DNA from: a virus
Length of the DNA: 26,882 bases
Direction: 5' to 3' (one strand)
Virus record (IMG/VR): IMGVR_UViG_3300028840_003560
Coordinates: 1 to 26,882 of that record
Made by a program: the position numbers and the translations under genes. This document shows, one piece after another, positions 1 to 7,601 of this stretch. Every line of letters starts with the position of its first letter. Positions within the stretch are counted from its first letter, which is position 1. The notes under the pieces were generated by a model. The model ran no database searches. It saw only the letters and a program-made list of their open reading frames with translations, and was not told where the DNA came from.

Positions 1-1253
1 GAGATTGGCTAAAGTATTTTACTGACCAGTTGAACTATTGCGCTGAAGCGGTTGTGGGTGGCATAGCCCTTCATACTTATACCCATGGCAGTGATCCGAT
101 GTTGATCACTTCAGAACAGATGATGGATCCGCCCTACCAAGATCGCCGGTACCACTTCCGGGCCTATCAAGATTTTATGGCCGTTATCCCCGAGTGGTAC
201 AATAACAGGCCGGTCTACATCACCGAGACAAACCAGAACGGGCCGTGGCTGGATGTAGATAACGGATGGATTCAGGGGGCCATGGCAGAGATCGACGGCT
301 GGAATCAGATGCGTTTCCAGACCATAGAAGCGTGCATTTGTTACCGATGGCCACGGTATGACCAGTGGTACATGGATGGCCTTGGCGGGGTCATGCAGGG
401 CTTCCAGGAAGCGGCCAATTTAGGTTATTATGTCGATATAGGAGATGAACCAATGCCTGAACCGATAGAGGTTCTAGAAAATGGAGGTATGGAAGAGCCA
501 TACACGCACCAATTAGACTCAAATGGCCATCCAATGATGACCATCAAGGTGCCGGAGCACTGGACAGCTTATTGGTTGGGCCATATGCCCGAGTATAAAC
601 CGGCTGAAAGGGAACTACATCCCGATCGCGTGCACTCGGGGGCCAGGGCCGCCCAGTGGTTTGCAAACTATGCCAGGCCCAACGGCGGACTTTATCAAAC
701 CGTGCCCACGGTGCCCGGAAGGCGTTACCGGTTGTCAGGTTTTGGTCAGCTTTGGTGTATTTACGACAACGGGAACGATGTACCGGCTTCCCTTGAGACT
801 CGGGTAAGCCCTTACGGCTCCACGAACGTGGACGATCCCCGCAACTTGCGATCCGCTCCGATTCACCCACACAACAGATGGTTGCCCTTTAACGATCTGG
901 AGTTCGTGGCCAGGTCGGACTTGTCTACTATTTTCATTCTGGGTATCTTTGTCGATCCGGGTCGGGATATGAATGCTTACGTGGACACGTTTAGCCTTCA
1001 GTGTTTGGATTGTGGGGAAGATCCCGATTGTCCGGATTGCCCGGACTGCCCGCCCCCAGGTGAAGGGACATGCGATCCGGTTAGCAGTGGGGCGGCGGGT
1101 TTGGCGTTGGCGACAGCTAGATCGTTGCTTGTGTTTGCCGATGCGGCCACGGAAGCTTCCGGATTTTTTCAAGAATTACTTGATCAATGGATACCCAAAA
1201 AAAGCGCCACTCTTTTGGAGCGCATCAAGGTACTTTTTAACAGGCAGGAATAA
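1..1253 (+). CDS. Glycoside hydrolase-like protein with carbohydrate-binding-like domain (5'-partial)
   Basis: The reading frame is open from base 3, so the N-terminus lies outside the window. The N-terminal part looks like the end of a (beta/alpha)8 glycoside hydrolase: an LHTYTHG stretch, then PVYITETN, where the Glu at a strand end resembles the nucleophile of clan A hydrolases, then a Trp/Tyr-rich segment. The second half (about codons 155-330) resembles a jelly-roll carbohydrate-binding domain of the CBM4/9 kind (LENGGMEEP start, a GGLYQTVPTVPGRRYRLSG core). A short Cys/Pro/Asp linker with DCPDCPDCP follows, then a helical, mildly hydrophobic tail. It abuts the terminase by a TAATG overlap. 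A role as virion-associated or lytic glycan hydrolase is inference; the exact family is not certain. Confidence 0.6.
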   Translation, partial: DWLKYFTDQLNYCAEAVVGGIALHTYTHGSDPMLITSEQMMDPPYQDRRYHFRAYQDFMAVIPEWYNNRPVYITETNQNGPWLDVDNGWIQGAMAEIDGWNQMRFQTIEACICYRWPRYDQWYMDGLGGVMQGFQEAANLGYYVDIGDEPMPEPIEVLENGGMEEPYTHQLDSNGHPMMTIKVPEHWTAYWLGHMPEYKPAERELHPDRVHSGARAAQWFANYARPNGGLYQTVPTVPGRRYRLSGFGQLWCIYDNGNDVPASLETRVSPYGSTNVDDPRNLRSAPIHPHNRWLPFNDLEFVARSDLSTIFILGIFVDPGRDMNAYVDTFSLQCLDCGEDPDCPDCPDCPPPGEGTCDPVSSGAAGLALATARSLLVFADAATEASGFFQELLDQWIPKKSATLLERIKVLFNRQE

Positions 1254-2671
1254 TGGGTGCGGCGGACCTTGCTCCAAAGAATAAAGACGAGTTGCATAGT
1301 TGGATCAAGGCGTATCTTGGGATTCACATCCCCAGAGTGCCGGTGTATCCTGGATCTTGCGCACCGTTCGATCTAATCTCGGATATCTATTTTAGGCGGG
1401 TCCAAAGGGCGCTTGTGTTGGCGTGCCGGGGCGGCGGAAAAACGCTCAATTTCTCATTGCTCAATCTTTTACGCTCCAAGTTTCACGAGCGATCGGGCAC
1501 CGGCCACTTTGCGGCGGTGGAAGCACAAGGCGATTGGGGCATGTCCTACCTGAAGACGTGGCTCCAAAAAAAGTATCTTGCCCGTGATATCGTCAAGGAC
1601 TATACGGATTATGTGGAGTGGGCCAACGGCTCATGGGTGCGCCGGGGCTCCGGGTATGCCACAAGGAGCGTTACCGCTTCCCACCCCAACCGTTTGGTGA
1701 TAGATGAAGTAGACCTTTGGACGCCGGAGCAGTTTGAAACGGCTCAATTTATGGTATCCGGCACCAAGGAGCACCCGCCCGAGACATTGATCGCGTCTAC
1801 TGCTTACACTGCCCACGGCATGATGTTGTCCACATTGCTCCCACAGGCCAAAAAGCGCAACTTTAAGCTTTACAGGTGGACGGTTTTTGAGACAATGGAG
1901 CGGTGCCACAAGTGCCGGAAGCACAAGTGCCCACTTTATCAATGGGAGCACCCACGGACAGGCCAAAAGGCGGCATTGTGCGGGGGCCGGGCAAGGCATA
2001 GTGATGGTTACGTGCCCCTGGACGTGGCCATAGATGAATACTACCGCACCGATGCGGATACTTACCTTGTCCAGAAGCTTCTAGCGGCTCCAGAGCGCCA
2101 GAACTTGATCTATCCCAGGTTTTTGCCCGATCTTCACGCTCCAGGGCCGCCCCCGGAAGATGTGCGGCGCTATGGCCAATACGGGATCGGGGTTGACTGG
2201 GGTTTTGATCACCCTTTGGTGTTTACAGTCTTTGCAGAGATGCCCAACGGGGTATACTGGGGCATAGAAGAGCACGGGGAGCGGTTTGCGACTCCAGATC
2301 GTGAGGTCGAGATCGCCCAAGATTTTCAAGCCAAGTACGGGATGGAAGTGCCCTTTTATTGCGGCAAGGACCAACCCAAGAGTATCCAGGCATTCTATGA
2401 AGCCGGGCTTGTCGTGATCCCCAACTTGGTGGATCGCCGGGATGACGGTCACCGTTATGTTAGGCGGCTTATGGATCCCAACAAGGGACCACTTTTGTAC
2501 CTTGATCCGGAAGCGATGCCCGCCACGGTGCACCAACTTGGGGCCATCCATCGAAACGATCGGGGCAAGGAAGTGCTCAAGGATAACGACTTTGCCGATT
2601 CTAGCCGCCATGTTCTCGCTTCAGCACAAGAGGCCGGGGGCATTCAGGCGGGCGGGGGGTTTATGGTCTAA
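1253..2671 (+). CDS. terL: Terminase large subunit (packaging ATPase/nuclease)
   Basis: This 472-residue protein is the DNA packaging motor that docks on the portal. The ATPase domain has a Walker A-like P-loop CRGGGKT (residues 58-64) and a Walker B RLVIDEVD (146-153) with catalytic Glu151. A four-Cys cluster (C217, C220, C225, C242) followed by GGRARHSDGYVP resembles the linker seen in many phage terminases. The C-terminal RNase H-like nuclease begins at GIGVDWGFDHP, with Asp314 as the first expected metal ligand. Length is normal for the family. The ATG shares its A with the TAA of the upstream gene. No separate small terminase is recognisable nearby. Confidence 0.93.
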   Translation: MGAADLAPKNKDELHSWIKAYLGIHIPRVPVYPGSCAPFDLISDIYFRRVQRALVLACRGGGKTLNFSLLNLLRSKFHERSGTGHFAAVEAQGDWGMSYLKTWLQKKYLARDIVKDYTDYVEWANGSWVRRGSGYATRSVTASHPNRLVIDEVDLWTPEQFETAQFMVSGTKEHPPETLIASTAYTAHGMMLSTLLPQAKKRNFKLYRWTVFETMERCHKCRKHKCPLYQWEHPRTGQKAALCGGRARHSDGYVPLDVAIDEYYRTDADTYLVQKLLAAPERQNLIYPRFLPDLHAPGPPPEDVRRYGQYGIGVDWGFDHPLVFTVFAEMPNGVYWGIEEHGERFATPDREVEIAQDFQAKYGMEVPFYCGKDQPKSIQAFYEAGLVVIPNLVDRRDDGHRYVRRLMDPNKGPLLYLDPEAMPATVHQLGAIHRNDRGKEVLKDNDFADSSRHVLASAQEAGGIQAGGGFMV

Positions 2672-2673
2672 CC

Positions 2674-2877
2674 ATGCCAAAAGTAAAGGTCACTTTAGAA
2701 TTAACCGTGTCTGAAGAAACGTTTCAGGCAATCCAGGAAGCCAAAGAGCAAGATCCGGCATTCCTGGAAACGTTTGTGCTTTTATCAATCGGTGACTTGG
2801 CCAAGGAGTGGGAGATCATAGAAGCCCAACAGCCGGGGGCCATCCACCATGTGAACGATCCGCAGTTGTTTAGGTGA
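2674..2877 (+). CDS. Small hypothetical protein downstream of terminase
   Basis: A 67-residue acidic protein starting two bases after the terminase stop, so probably translated by coupling. It begins with a beta-like run (VKVTLELTVSEET) and continues as an amphipathic helix, similar in shape to small phage proteins with a strand-helix-helix layout. No family was recognised. It is the last gene before a gap with a promoter, so it likely closes the transcription unit that carries the hydrolase and terminase. It contains one WTTATCAA copy in the Leu-Ser register (2781-2788), using the TTA and TCA codons. Confidence 0.6.
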   Translation: MPKVKVTLELTVSEETFQAIQEAKEQDPAFLETFVLLSIGDLAKEWEIIEAQQPGAIHHVNDPQLFR

Positions 2878-2888
2878 CCGTTTGCCTA

Positions 2889-2917
2889 TTGCGAGTTGGG
2901 ATGTTTTGGGATATAAT
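2889..2917 (+). promoter_or_regulatory. Sigma70-like promoter upstream of the sulfotransferase
   Basis: A -35 box TTGCGA (2889-2894) and a perfect -10 box TATAAT (2912-2917) are separated by exactly 17 bases. Transcription would start near 2924, leaving a leader of about 40 bases before the ATG at 2964. The same -35, the same spacing and the same TATAATGG occur at 12640-12670, which supports a shared phage promoter type read by host sigma70. Confidence 0.7.
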
Positions 2918-2932
2918 GGACATATAACCCAA

Positions 2933-2948
2933 GTTTTTGCGCAAAAAC
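2933..2948. promoter_or_regulatory. 16-bp perfect palindrome in the leader (possible operator)
   Basis: The sequence GTTTTTGCGCAAAAAC is self-complementary with no spacer. It lies about +10 to +25 from the expected start of transcription of the 2889-2917 promoter and before the ribosome binding site. It could bind a dimeric repressor or form a leader hairpin. A terminator is less likely because no T-run follows. Confidence 0.4.
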
Positions 2949-2963
2949 CAAGGGGTGCAATCT

Positions 2964-3704
2964 ATGCCAGCTACACCGGGGATCATCCTAACCGATTATA
3001 GGACCGGGGGATCGTTTCTATCCTTGTGCCTTGACTCGCACCCGTTGATCTTTTGCCAACGGGGTGAACCATTGGCCAGGCGATCCGGATTATACCGGTA
3101 TTTTCCGGATTTAGCTCCGGAGCAGGTGCTTCAATACATCTTCCGGACTGAGTTTTGCGAGTTGGCCATGTGCAAAGTGATCTATCGCCAGGCCGGTCCA
3201 AAGGTGTGGAAGTATCTTGCCGGGCAAAAGGGCATAAAGGTGATCCACTTGGTGCGGCGCAATGAGTTAAGGGCCGCATGTTCGTTTCTTTTTCAAAAGG
3301 CAGTGCTCCAGGGTAAAGCCGAACATCCCCACCCGCTCCACCACTTTAACCGCCAACCCAAACAACCAAAGCCGATCCGGCTTGCCCCACAAGCGATCTT
3401 GGACCTTTGCAGGGAGCGGATCAAGGCACGCAAGGCCGCCTATGGCCAGATAGACAAGCACAAGCTATCCACAAAAGTGGTTTACTATGAGCACATGACT
3501 GAAGGGGAAGAGATCGAAGCGTTACCGGAAGCCCTGAATGATGAACTATGCCGCTTCTTTGACGTGCCGTATTATCAAATGGCCGCCCCGTTTTTGCACC
3601 GGGTCAATGCCCAATATCCCTTGTCCGAGTTGATCGCCAATTGGCGGCAAGTGAAGGCATTGATCCAAGAAACGGAATTTGGCCACTACCTGGAAGGTGA
3701 ATGA
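2964..3704 (+). CDS. Sulfotransferase-like protein
   Basis: A 246-residue protein resembling PAPS-dependent sulfotransferases (NodH/Stf0-like), which move a sulfuryl group from PAPS to a sugar or lipid hydroxyl. The 5'-phosphosulfate loop is seen as DYRTGGSFLSLCLDSHP (residues 11-27), in the place of the family's R-[ST]-G-[ST] motif. The 3'-phosphate-binding region is seen as VIHLVRRNELRAACS (about 93-107). The C-terminus (PLSELIANWRQVKALIQETE) matches the usual end of this family. I chose ATG 2964, preceded by AAGGGG (2950-2955), over a TTG at 2937 inside the palindrome. It overlaps the next methyltransferase by ATGA. The substrate is unknown. Confidence 0.72.
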   Translation: MPATPGIILTDYRTGGSFLSLCLDSHPLIFCQRGEPLARRSGLYRYFPDLAPEQVLQYIFRTEFCELAMCKVIYRQAGPKVWKYLAGQKGIKVIHLVRRNELRAACSFLFQKAVLQGKAEHPHPLHHFNRQPKQPKPIRLAPQAILDLCRERIKARKAAYGQIDKHKLSTKVVYYEHMTEGEEIEALPEALNDELCRFFDVPYYQMAAPFLHRVNAQYPLSELIANWRQVKALIQETEFGHYLEGE

Positions 3705-4405
3705 TGTACATCAATGAAATAGATCTTGCCAAGTTGACCGTGTGTATAGAAGGGGCTCCGGGCTCCATTCTATCGTTCTTTACTGGGGCGCACCCCGAGT
3801 TGTATTATCCGCTTCAGAGAATGCATGGCATAACAAGCCAGGTGGGCCTACATCAAGCGTGTGGGCTGATTTTACTTGCCCGCCAGCTTGCAGGGAAAGA
3901 AGCGGCGATCTTGAACATTGGATGTGCTTTTGGCTATAGCACGGCTTGCCTTGCGGAAGGGGCTCCAGATGCTGACATAGTGAGCTTGGACGTGCTCCCA
4001 AAGCGGATCAAGATTGCAAAACGGAACTTGGCCAAGTATCCCAACGTGAAAGTGCTCCAACAAGCTTCTTGGGATTTCTTTTTGCCCAATGCCGGGCGGT
4101 TGTGGGATATGATCTTTGTGGATGGGTGCCATAGGGCGATCTGGAAAGATATGCCCTTTTACAACACGGTCAGGCCGGGCGGCTTGTTTGTATCCCATGA
4201 CTACATCCCGGAGCGGTTTCCTTTTGTGGTGGAAGCGTTGGACAGTCTCACAAAGCAGTTTGCCCGCCCTTATGACGTGCGGATCTATGACGATCGGGAA
4301 TGTGGCGTGGTCGGCATGGTCAGGCGTGAAGATGAATGGTGGAAGATGCCAAAGGATTATCAATGGACAGAAGAAGCGGTGCGTGGTTTCAAGGATGGCC
4401 AGTAA
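3701..4405 (+). CDS. Class I SAM-dependent methyltransferase
   Basis: A 234-residue Rossmann methyltransferase. Motif I is AAILNIGCAFGYST (about residues 68-81), motif II an acidic end of strand 2 (IVSLDVLP), and the later strand reads WDMIFVDGCH, a pattern typical of O-methyltransferases of the Methyltransf_24 type. RPGGLFVSHDYIP follows. Start ATG 3701 overlaps the sulfotransferase stop (ATGA) and has a GGAAGG site at 3692. The tight coupling suggests the two enzymes act on the same glycan or small molecule. Its 3' end overlaps the first tagged gene (start 4363) by 43 bases. Confidence 0.8.
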   Translation: MMYINEIDLAKLTVCIEGAPGSILSFFTGAHPELYYPLQRMHGITSQVGLHQACGLILLARQLAGKEAAILNIGCAFGYSTACLAEGAPDADIVSLDVLPKRIKIAKRNLAKYPNVKVLQQASWDFFLPNAGRLWDMIFVDGCHRAIWKDMPFYNTVRPGGLFVSHDYIPERFPFVVEALDSLTKQFARPYDVRIYDDRECGVVGMVRREDEWWKMPKDYQWTEEAVRGFKDGQ

Positions 4406-4908
4406 CCAAGGGTGGAATCCTTGATCGACAGATCAAGGGTGCGGATACATCCGGAAATTGGCGACATAGAGGCACACCGGGAAGCGTGGGCGGCTCTTTG
4501 CCGGGCGGTGGTCATCGGTCTATTGGGATCGGAGCCGGAGCGCCGCCAGGTATAAAGAGTGCATTGGTGCGCCAATTCCGGGAAAACCGGAAGCAGGTCC
4601 AAGAAGTCAAGGCCAAGATGCGCGAGATTATCAAAACGCCACAAGCGGACAAGATGGACGCCACGCCCCCGCCTATGAAGCCACTGCCATCAAAGAAATT
4701 TACGGCCAAGGACTTGCGTGCACTGAATCGAGAGTGGGGCCACAAGATCCGGCAATTCAAGCGGCGGGTGGACCAACTTTTGGTTTGGCTGAAGCGGGGC
4801 CGGATCGGCAAGCCTGAAGCAAGGAGCCGGATCGGAGCTATAAAACAGGCCATGCAGGAAGCGCAAAAAGTGCATGACCAGAAAATGAAGAGGTTTTTGG
4901 ACAGATGA
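4363..4908 (+). CDS. Tagged effector-like protein A: N-terminal module plus helical domain
   Basis: A 181-residue protein and first of a run of five. Residues 6-51 hold the shared module: AWFQGWPVTKG, then TSGNWRHRG and VGGSLPGGGH. Between these halves it has nine extra residues (GILDRQIKG) absent from its relatives, encoded by a 27-base segment with a perfect hairpin. Residues 60-181 are basic and helical, with a Pro-rich turn (TPPPMKPLP) then long amphipathic helices, homologous to the C-terminal part of the next gene. Start ATG 4363 has AAAGGA upstream (4351-4356); ATG 4336 in the same frame is less likely. The start codon sits on the last base of a WTTATCAA site. Function unknown. Confidence 0.65.
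   Translation: MDRRSGAWFQGWPVTKGGILDRQIKGADTSGNWRHRGTPGSVGGSLPGGGHRSIGIGAGAPPGIKSALVRQFRENRKQVQEVKAKMREIIKTPQADKMDATPPPMKPLPSKKFTAKDLRALNREWGHKIRQFKRRVDQLLVWLKRGRIGKPEARSRIGAIKQAMQEAQKVHDQKMKRFLDR
4419..4438. repeat. Perfect hairpin in a 27-base insertion inside the conserved module
   Basis: Arms CCTTGATC (4419-4426) and GATCAAGG (4431-4438) pair perfectly around GACA. The segment lies between two GGT triplets and adds nine codons, in frame, to protein A compared with its four neighbours. It looks like a small palindromic insertion, although loss from the other copies cannot be excluded. Confidence 0.5.
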
Positions 4909-5451
4909 ACAAACAAGCGGCTTGGTTTAGTGGTTGGGTGGTTACAAAGGGCTCCGATACATCCGGGAATTGGCTTCACAAGGGCCGTAGGGGAAAAAAG
5001 GGCGGATCTTTGCCGGGTGGGGGCCATAAAACGCTAGGAATCGCTCCAGGAGCCGCCCCAGACGAAAAGAAGGAAGCGGTTACCCAACGTGCGCAACCGG
5101 GGCGGTGACGTTTTTGCATTGCATAAGGATGACGCCAAAAAGATATCCCACCAAGATGCTGTCCGGTTTAACCTGGAAGCGGCCAAAACCCACAAGCCCA
5201 GTCCGCCGCCCAAAAAGTTGCCAAAAGAAGCTTCTTTTCATGCTGAGAATTCACAGCAACTAAATAACGAGTACAGGCGCAAGTATGACATGCTCTTTAT
5301 GCGTGCCCAGTTGGCCAGGGATAGCTTTACAAAAGGCACCCAGACCAAAAAGCAGGTGGAACGGCGGCTTATTGCTATAGATGAACTGACCGAAGCCCTA
5401 GAAAACGAGTACAGCCGTTTGGCACTGGAATTTCAAGAGGCCGGGGTATGA
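4905..5451 (+). pseudogene. Tagged effector-like protein B, split by a frameshift
   Basis: The first frame (4905-5108, 67 residues) carries the module AAWFSGWVVTKG, TSGNWLHKG, KKGGSLPGGGH and then stops at TGA 5106. The +1 frame continues without a break to 5451 and matches the C-terminal half of protein A: a Pro-rich SPPPKKLP turn, then helices with a similar Asn/Glu/Arg pattern. Removing one G from the GGGG at 5099-5102 joins the two and gives 181 residues, the same length as protein A. This may be a sequencing or assembly indel, a real lesion or a programmed shift. An independent restart at GTG 5089 is also possible. It overlaps protein A by ATGA and the next gene by ATGA. Confidence 0.65.
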
Positions 5452-6296
5452 ATCGGCAAGGGTGGTTTGGCTGGACGGTTGTGCGCCATGGTAGTGACAC
5501 ATCCGGGAATTATCAACACCGGGGCCGGAAGGGCAAGAAGGGCGGATCTTTGCCGGGTGGGGGCCATGGGGCCATCGGGATCGGGGTAGACCTGTCAGAG
5601 CAAGATCGGCGCAAGGCAGTCCAGGAGTACCGCCAAAAGCAACGGGACAAGAAAACGGCAAAGCACCCAGTGGCCGGAACGTTGGAAGAGGCCAAGAAAC
5701 AAAGCATTGGCCGCCAAGAGATTATCAATCACATTGTGGCCACGAACCCCCCGAAGCAGGTCAAGAGCGGCAAGGTGACGGCGGAAGAGTGGGCCAAAGA
5801 ATACATGAGCGATAGCGATCAAGAATTCGCTTTGGTGCAGGTGCATCCAGAAGCCATGCACTTTCCGGCTGAAGTGGACTTGCCCAAGGTGGGCGCTTAC
5901 GCTCAACAGACCGGCCAACCGCCGCCGATCGTGGTGGATAGCAACCAAAAGATGGAAGCCAGGTTTGGGGGCGGCAAGCTAGAACGGGCCTATGGCCGCC
6001 AACCCCACACCGTGATCGACGGCAAGCACCGGGCAAAGGCCGCCCTGGAGCAGGGGGCCAGTAGTATCCGGGCCTATGTGCCAAAAGGGAAACTTGGCGA
6101 AATATGGCAAAGATCACACGAGATCGAGCGTTCCAAGTTTGCCCGAGAGTATCTAAAGAAGAAGGGCTTCCCTTTGCTGGAAGAAACTGGAGCCGGGTGG
6201 AAGGTGGACCGGCAAGGGCAAGAACGGACCTATACCCCCCGAGATATAGAGCGGATCGCAAGGAATACAGGCCATGAATGGACGTGGGGACAATAG
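5448..6296 (+). CDS. Tagged effector-like protein C: N-terminal module plus ParB-like domain
   Basis: A 282-residue protein. Residues 6-41 hold the shared module (GWFGWTVVRHG, TSGNYQHRG, KKGGSLPGGGH). A charged helical linker follows to about residue 100. Residues 130-210 resemble a ParB/sulfiredoxin-fold domain: HFPAEVDLPKV, then PPPIVVDSNQ and HTVIDGKHRAKAALEQGAS, where D191-G-K-H-R195 corresponds to the D-G-x-H-R signature. ParB-like domains bind or cut DNA or use nucleotides, and they occur in phage and polymorphic toxin proteins; which applies here is unknown. The final 60 residues are basic. Start ATG 5448 overlaps gene B (ATGA), and the 3' end overlaps the next gene by 23 bases. Confidence 0.72.
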   Translation: MNRQGWFGWTVVRHGSDTSGNYQHRGRKGKKGGSLPGGGHGAIGIGVDLSEQDRRKAVQEYRQKQRDKKTAKHPVAGTLEEAKKQSIGRQEIINHIVATNPPKQVKSGKVTAEEWAKEYMSDSDQEFALVQVHPEAMHFPAEVDLPKVGAYAQQTGQPPPIVVDSNQKMEARFGGGKLERAYGRQPHTVIDGKHRAKAALEQGASSIRAYVPKGKLGEIWQRSHEIERSKFAREYLKKKGFPLLEETGAGWKVDRQGQERTYTPRDIERIARNTGHEWTWGQ

Positions 6297-7404
6297 AGCG
6301 GCTTGGTTTTGGGGGCTTGTAGACAAGGGCTCCGGCAAGTCTGGAAACTATGGCCACAAAGGGCGGAAGGGTAAACGTGGGGGATCCGCTCCAGGTGGGG
6401 GCCACGGGGCGATCGGCATTGCCGCCGATGCTACACCGGAAGAGATCCAAACGACTATAGATCGGCTCCGGGCCGCCAGGGCCAAAAAGAAGCCCAAGGA
6501 ACCGGCCACGGGGGCCAGTGTCCAGGAAAACCTTGCTTGGCTCCAGGCGCAAGGGTATAGTGTTGCGTGCATGTCCAAAGAGGATATTATCAATGCAGAA
6601 GTGGAAGCCTTCAAGCAGGGCAACACTTACAAGTGGTCTACACAACGCGATCTTGAGGATATGCGATCCGAACTGAAGCGGACATTCCCACGGGAGCAAC
6701 TTAGACAGTGGGCGGAAGAAGGGGTGGAAATGGAAGAGATCCGGGATCGGATCAACGAGTGGACCGATGAACAGCTTGAAGCACGGCGGGATGAAGTTGG
6801 GTCCAGAATTCTTGATCAAGTCCGGCGCGTGCGAGAAGATCACTATAGCGACTTTGATCCGGCCATCCAAAACGAGAACGATCTAAATGTGCTCATGACT
6901 GGCATGGTGGAAGCCCACAAGCGGGGCGATATTGGGCCGGATGCTACGTATGTTTTGCGGAACCAAAAGCCAGGCAGTAGGGAAGAGAGCTTGGGCGGCC
7001 AATATCTAGATGGCCAAGTAACTCTTTTCAATGGAAACTATGCCGAACTTGGGATCATGAATGCGCAAGGCGAATATGTAAGAAACACGGGCTACTATAG
7101 CACTAGGCCACTAGAAGCCGGGATCAGTAGTGCGCCCTATGCCTATAGCAAGTTCTTCCATGGTGTAGTCACGCATGAATATGGCCATCACTTGGCTCAC
7201 AAAGATACATCCATAGAAGAGCGGGCAAGATTTGCACTTGGGCGGTATGGTGAAGACATCAAAACGACGCTTACCGACTATGCTTATACGAACCAGGCCG
7301 AAGCGGCGGCGGAAGCCTACACACTGAAGCGGCACCCGGATTTTCAAAGCCTACCATCGGCCACTCAACAGATCGTGAATTACATTCTGGGAAGCGGGGA
7401 ATAA
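6274..7404 (+). CDS. Tagged effector-like protein D: N-terminal module plus zincin metallopeptidase
   Basis: A 376-residue protein. The module spans residues 10-44 (AWFWGLVDKGSGKSGNYGHKG, KRGGSAPGGGH). A long charged helical middle (about 60-200) could be a linker or delivery region. The C-terminal domain is a zinc metallopeptidase: HEYGH (301-305) provides two His ligands and the catalytic Glu302, and the downstream NQAEAAAEAYT supplies a Glu (E343 or E347) as probable third ligand, giving a gluzincin-like arrangement. A following AYTLKRHP helix closes the fold. Start ATG 6274 has AAGGA at 6259. The gene is joined by TAATG to the small Cys-containing gene at 7404. Substrate unknown; cleavage of a host protein or of peptidoglycan-linked peptides is inference. 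Confidence 0.8.
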   Translation: MNGRGDNRAAWFWGLVDKGSGKSGNYGHKGRKGKRGGSAPGGGHGAIGIAADATPEEIQTTIDRLRAARAKKKPKEPATGASVQENLAWLQAQGYSVACMSKEDIINAEVEAFKQGNTYKWSTQRDLEDMRSELKRTFPREQLRQWAEEGVEMEEIRDRINEWTDEQLEARRDEVGSRILDQVRRVREDHYSDFDPAIQNENDLNVLMTGMVEAHKRGDIGPDATYVLRNQKPGSREESLGGQYLDGQVTLFNGNYAELGIMNAQGEYVRNTGYYSTRPLEAGISSAPYAYSKFFHGVVTHEYGHHLAHKDTSIEERARFALGRYGEDIKTTLTDYAYTNQAEAAAEAYTLKRHPDFQSLPSATQQIVNYILGSGE

Positions 7405-7601
7405 TGACCACTTTGCTTTTAAGCCGACAATGCCAGGGATGCAAGCGGCTCCAAGAGCCTGAAGATGAACGGTGGACGTGTGAAGCGTTCCCAAAGGGCA
7501 TTCCAAAGGCGATCATGATGGAAGTGCACGATCATGCTTTGCCTTTTGAAGGGGATAACGGCTTGCTATTTGAGCCAAAGGAAGAGGACGGTGGAAAGTA
7601 G
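7404..7601 (+). CDS. Small Cys-containing protein paired with peptidase D (paralogue 1)
   Basis: A 65-residue acidic protein with CQGCKRL near the N-terminus, a third Cys in TCEAFP, then GIPKAI, an H-x-x-P-x-x-GDNG block and a LLFEP end. The gene at 8589 has the same layout (C-x4-C-x-WL, CYAFPTGIPQEI, DHTEPYPGDDG). The CxAFPxGIPxxI pattern is familiar to me from small conserved hypothetical proteins, but I know of no assigned function. The gene follows the zincin gene directly (TAATG overlap), and its paralogue follows the other zincin gene in the same way. A role as cognate inhibitor, immunity protein or chaperone is inference from this pairing. Three Cys and one His could bind zinc. Confidence 0.75.
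   Translation: MTTLLLSRQCQGCKRLQEPEDERWTCEAFPKGIPKAIMMEVHDHALPFEGDNGLLFEPKEEDGGK

Noticed and set aside
2937-2963. Upstream TTG start for the sulfotransferase
   Set aside because: It would begin inside the palindrome without a ribosome site. ATG 2964 has AAGGGG at proper distance and begins right at the conserved domain.
5761-6870. A long minus-strand reading frame of 369 codons
   Set aside because: It lies opposite genes C and D, which have clear domains (ParB-like, zincin) and ribosome sites. It has no recognisable domain and follows from codon bias of the plus strand.
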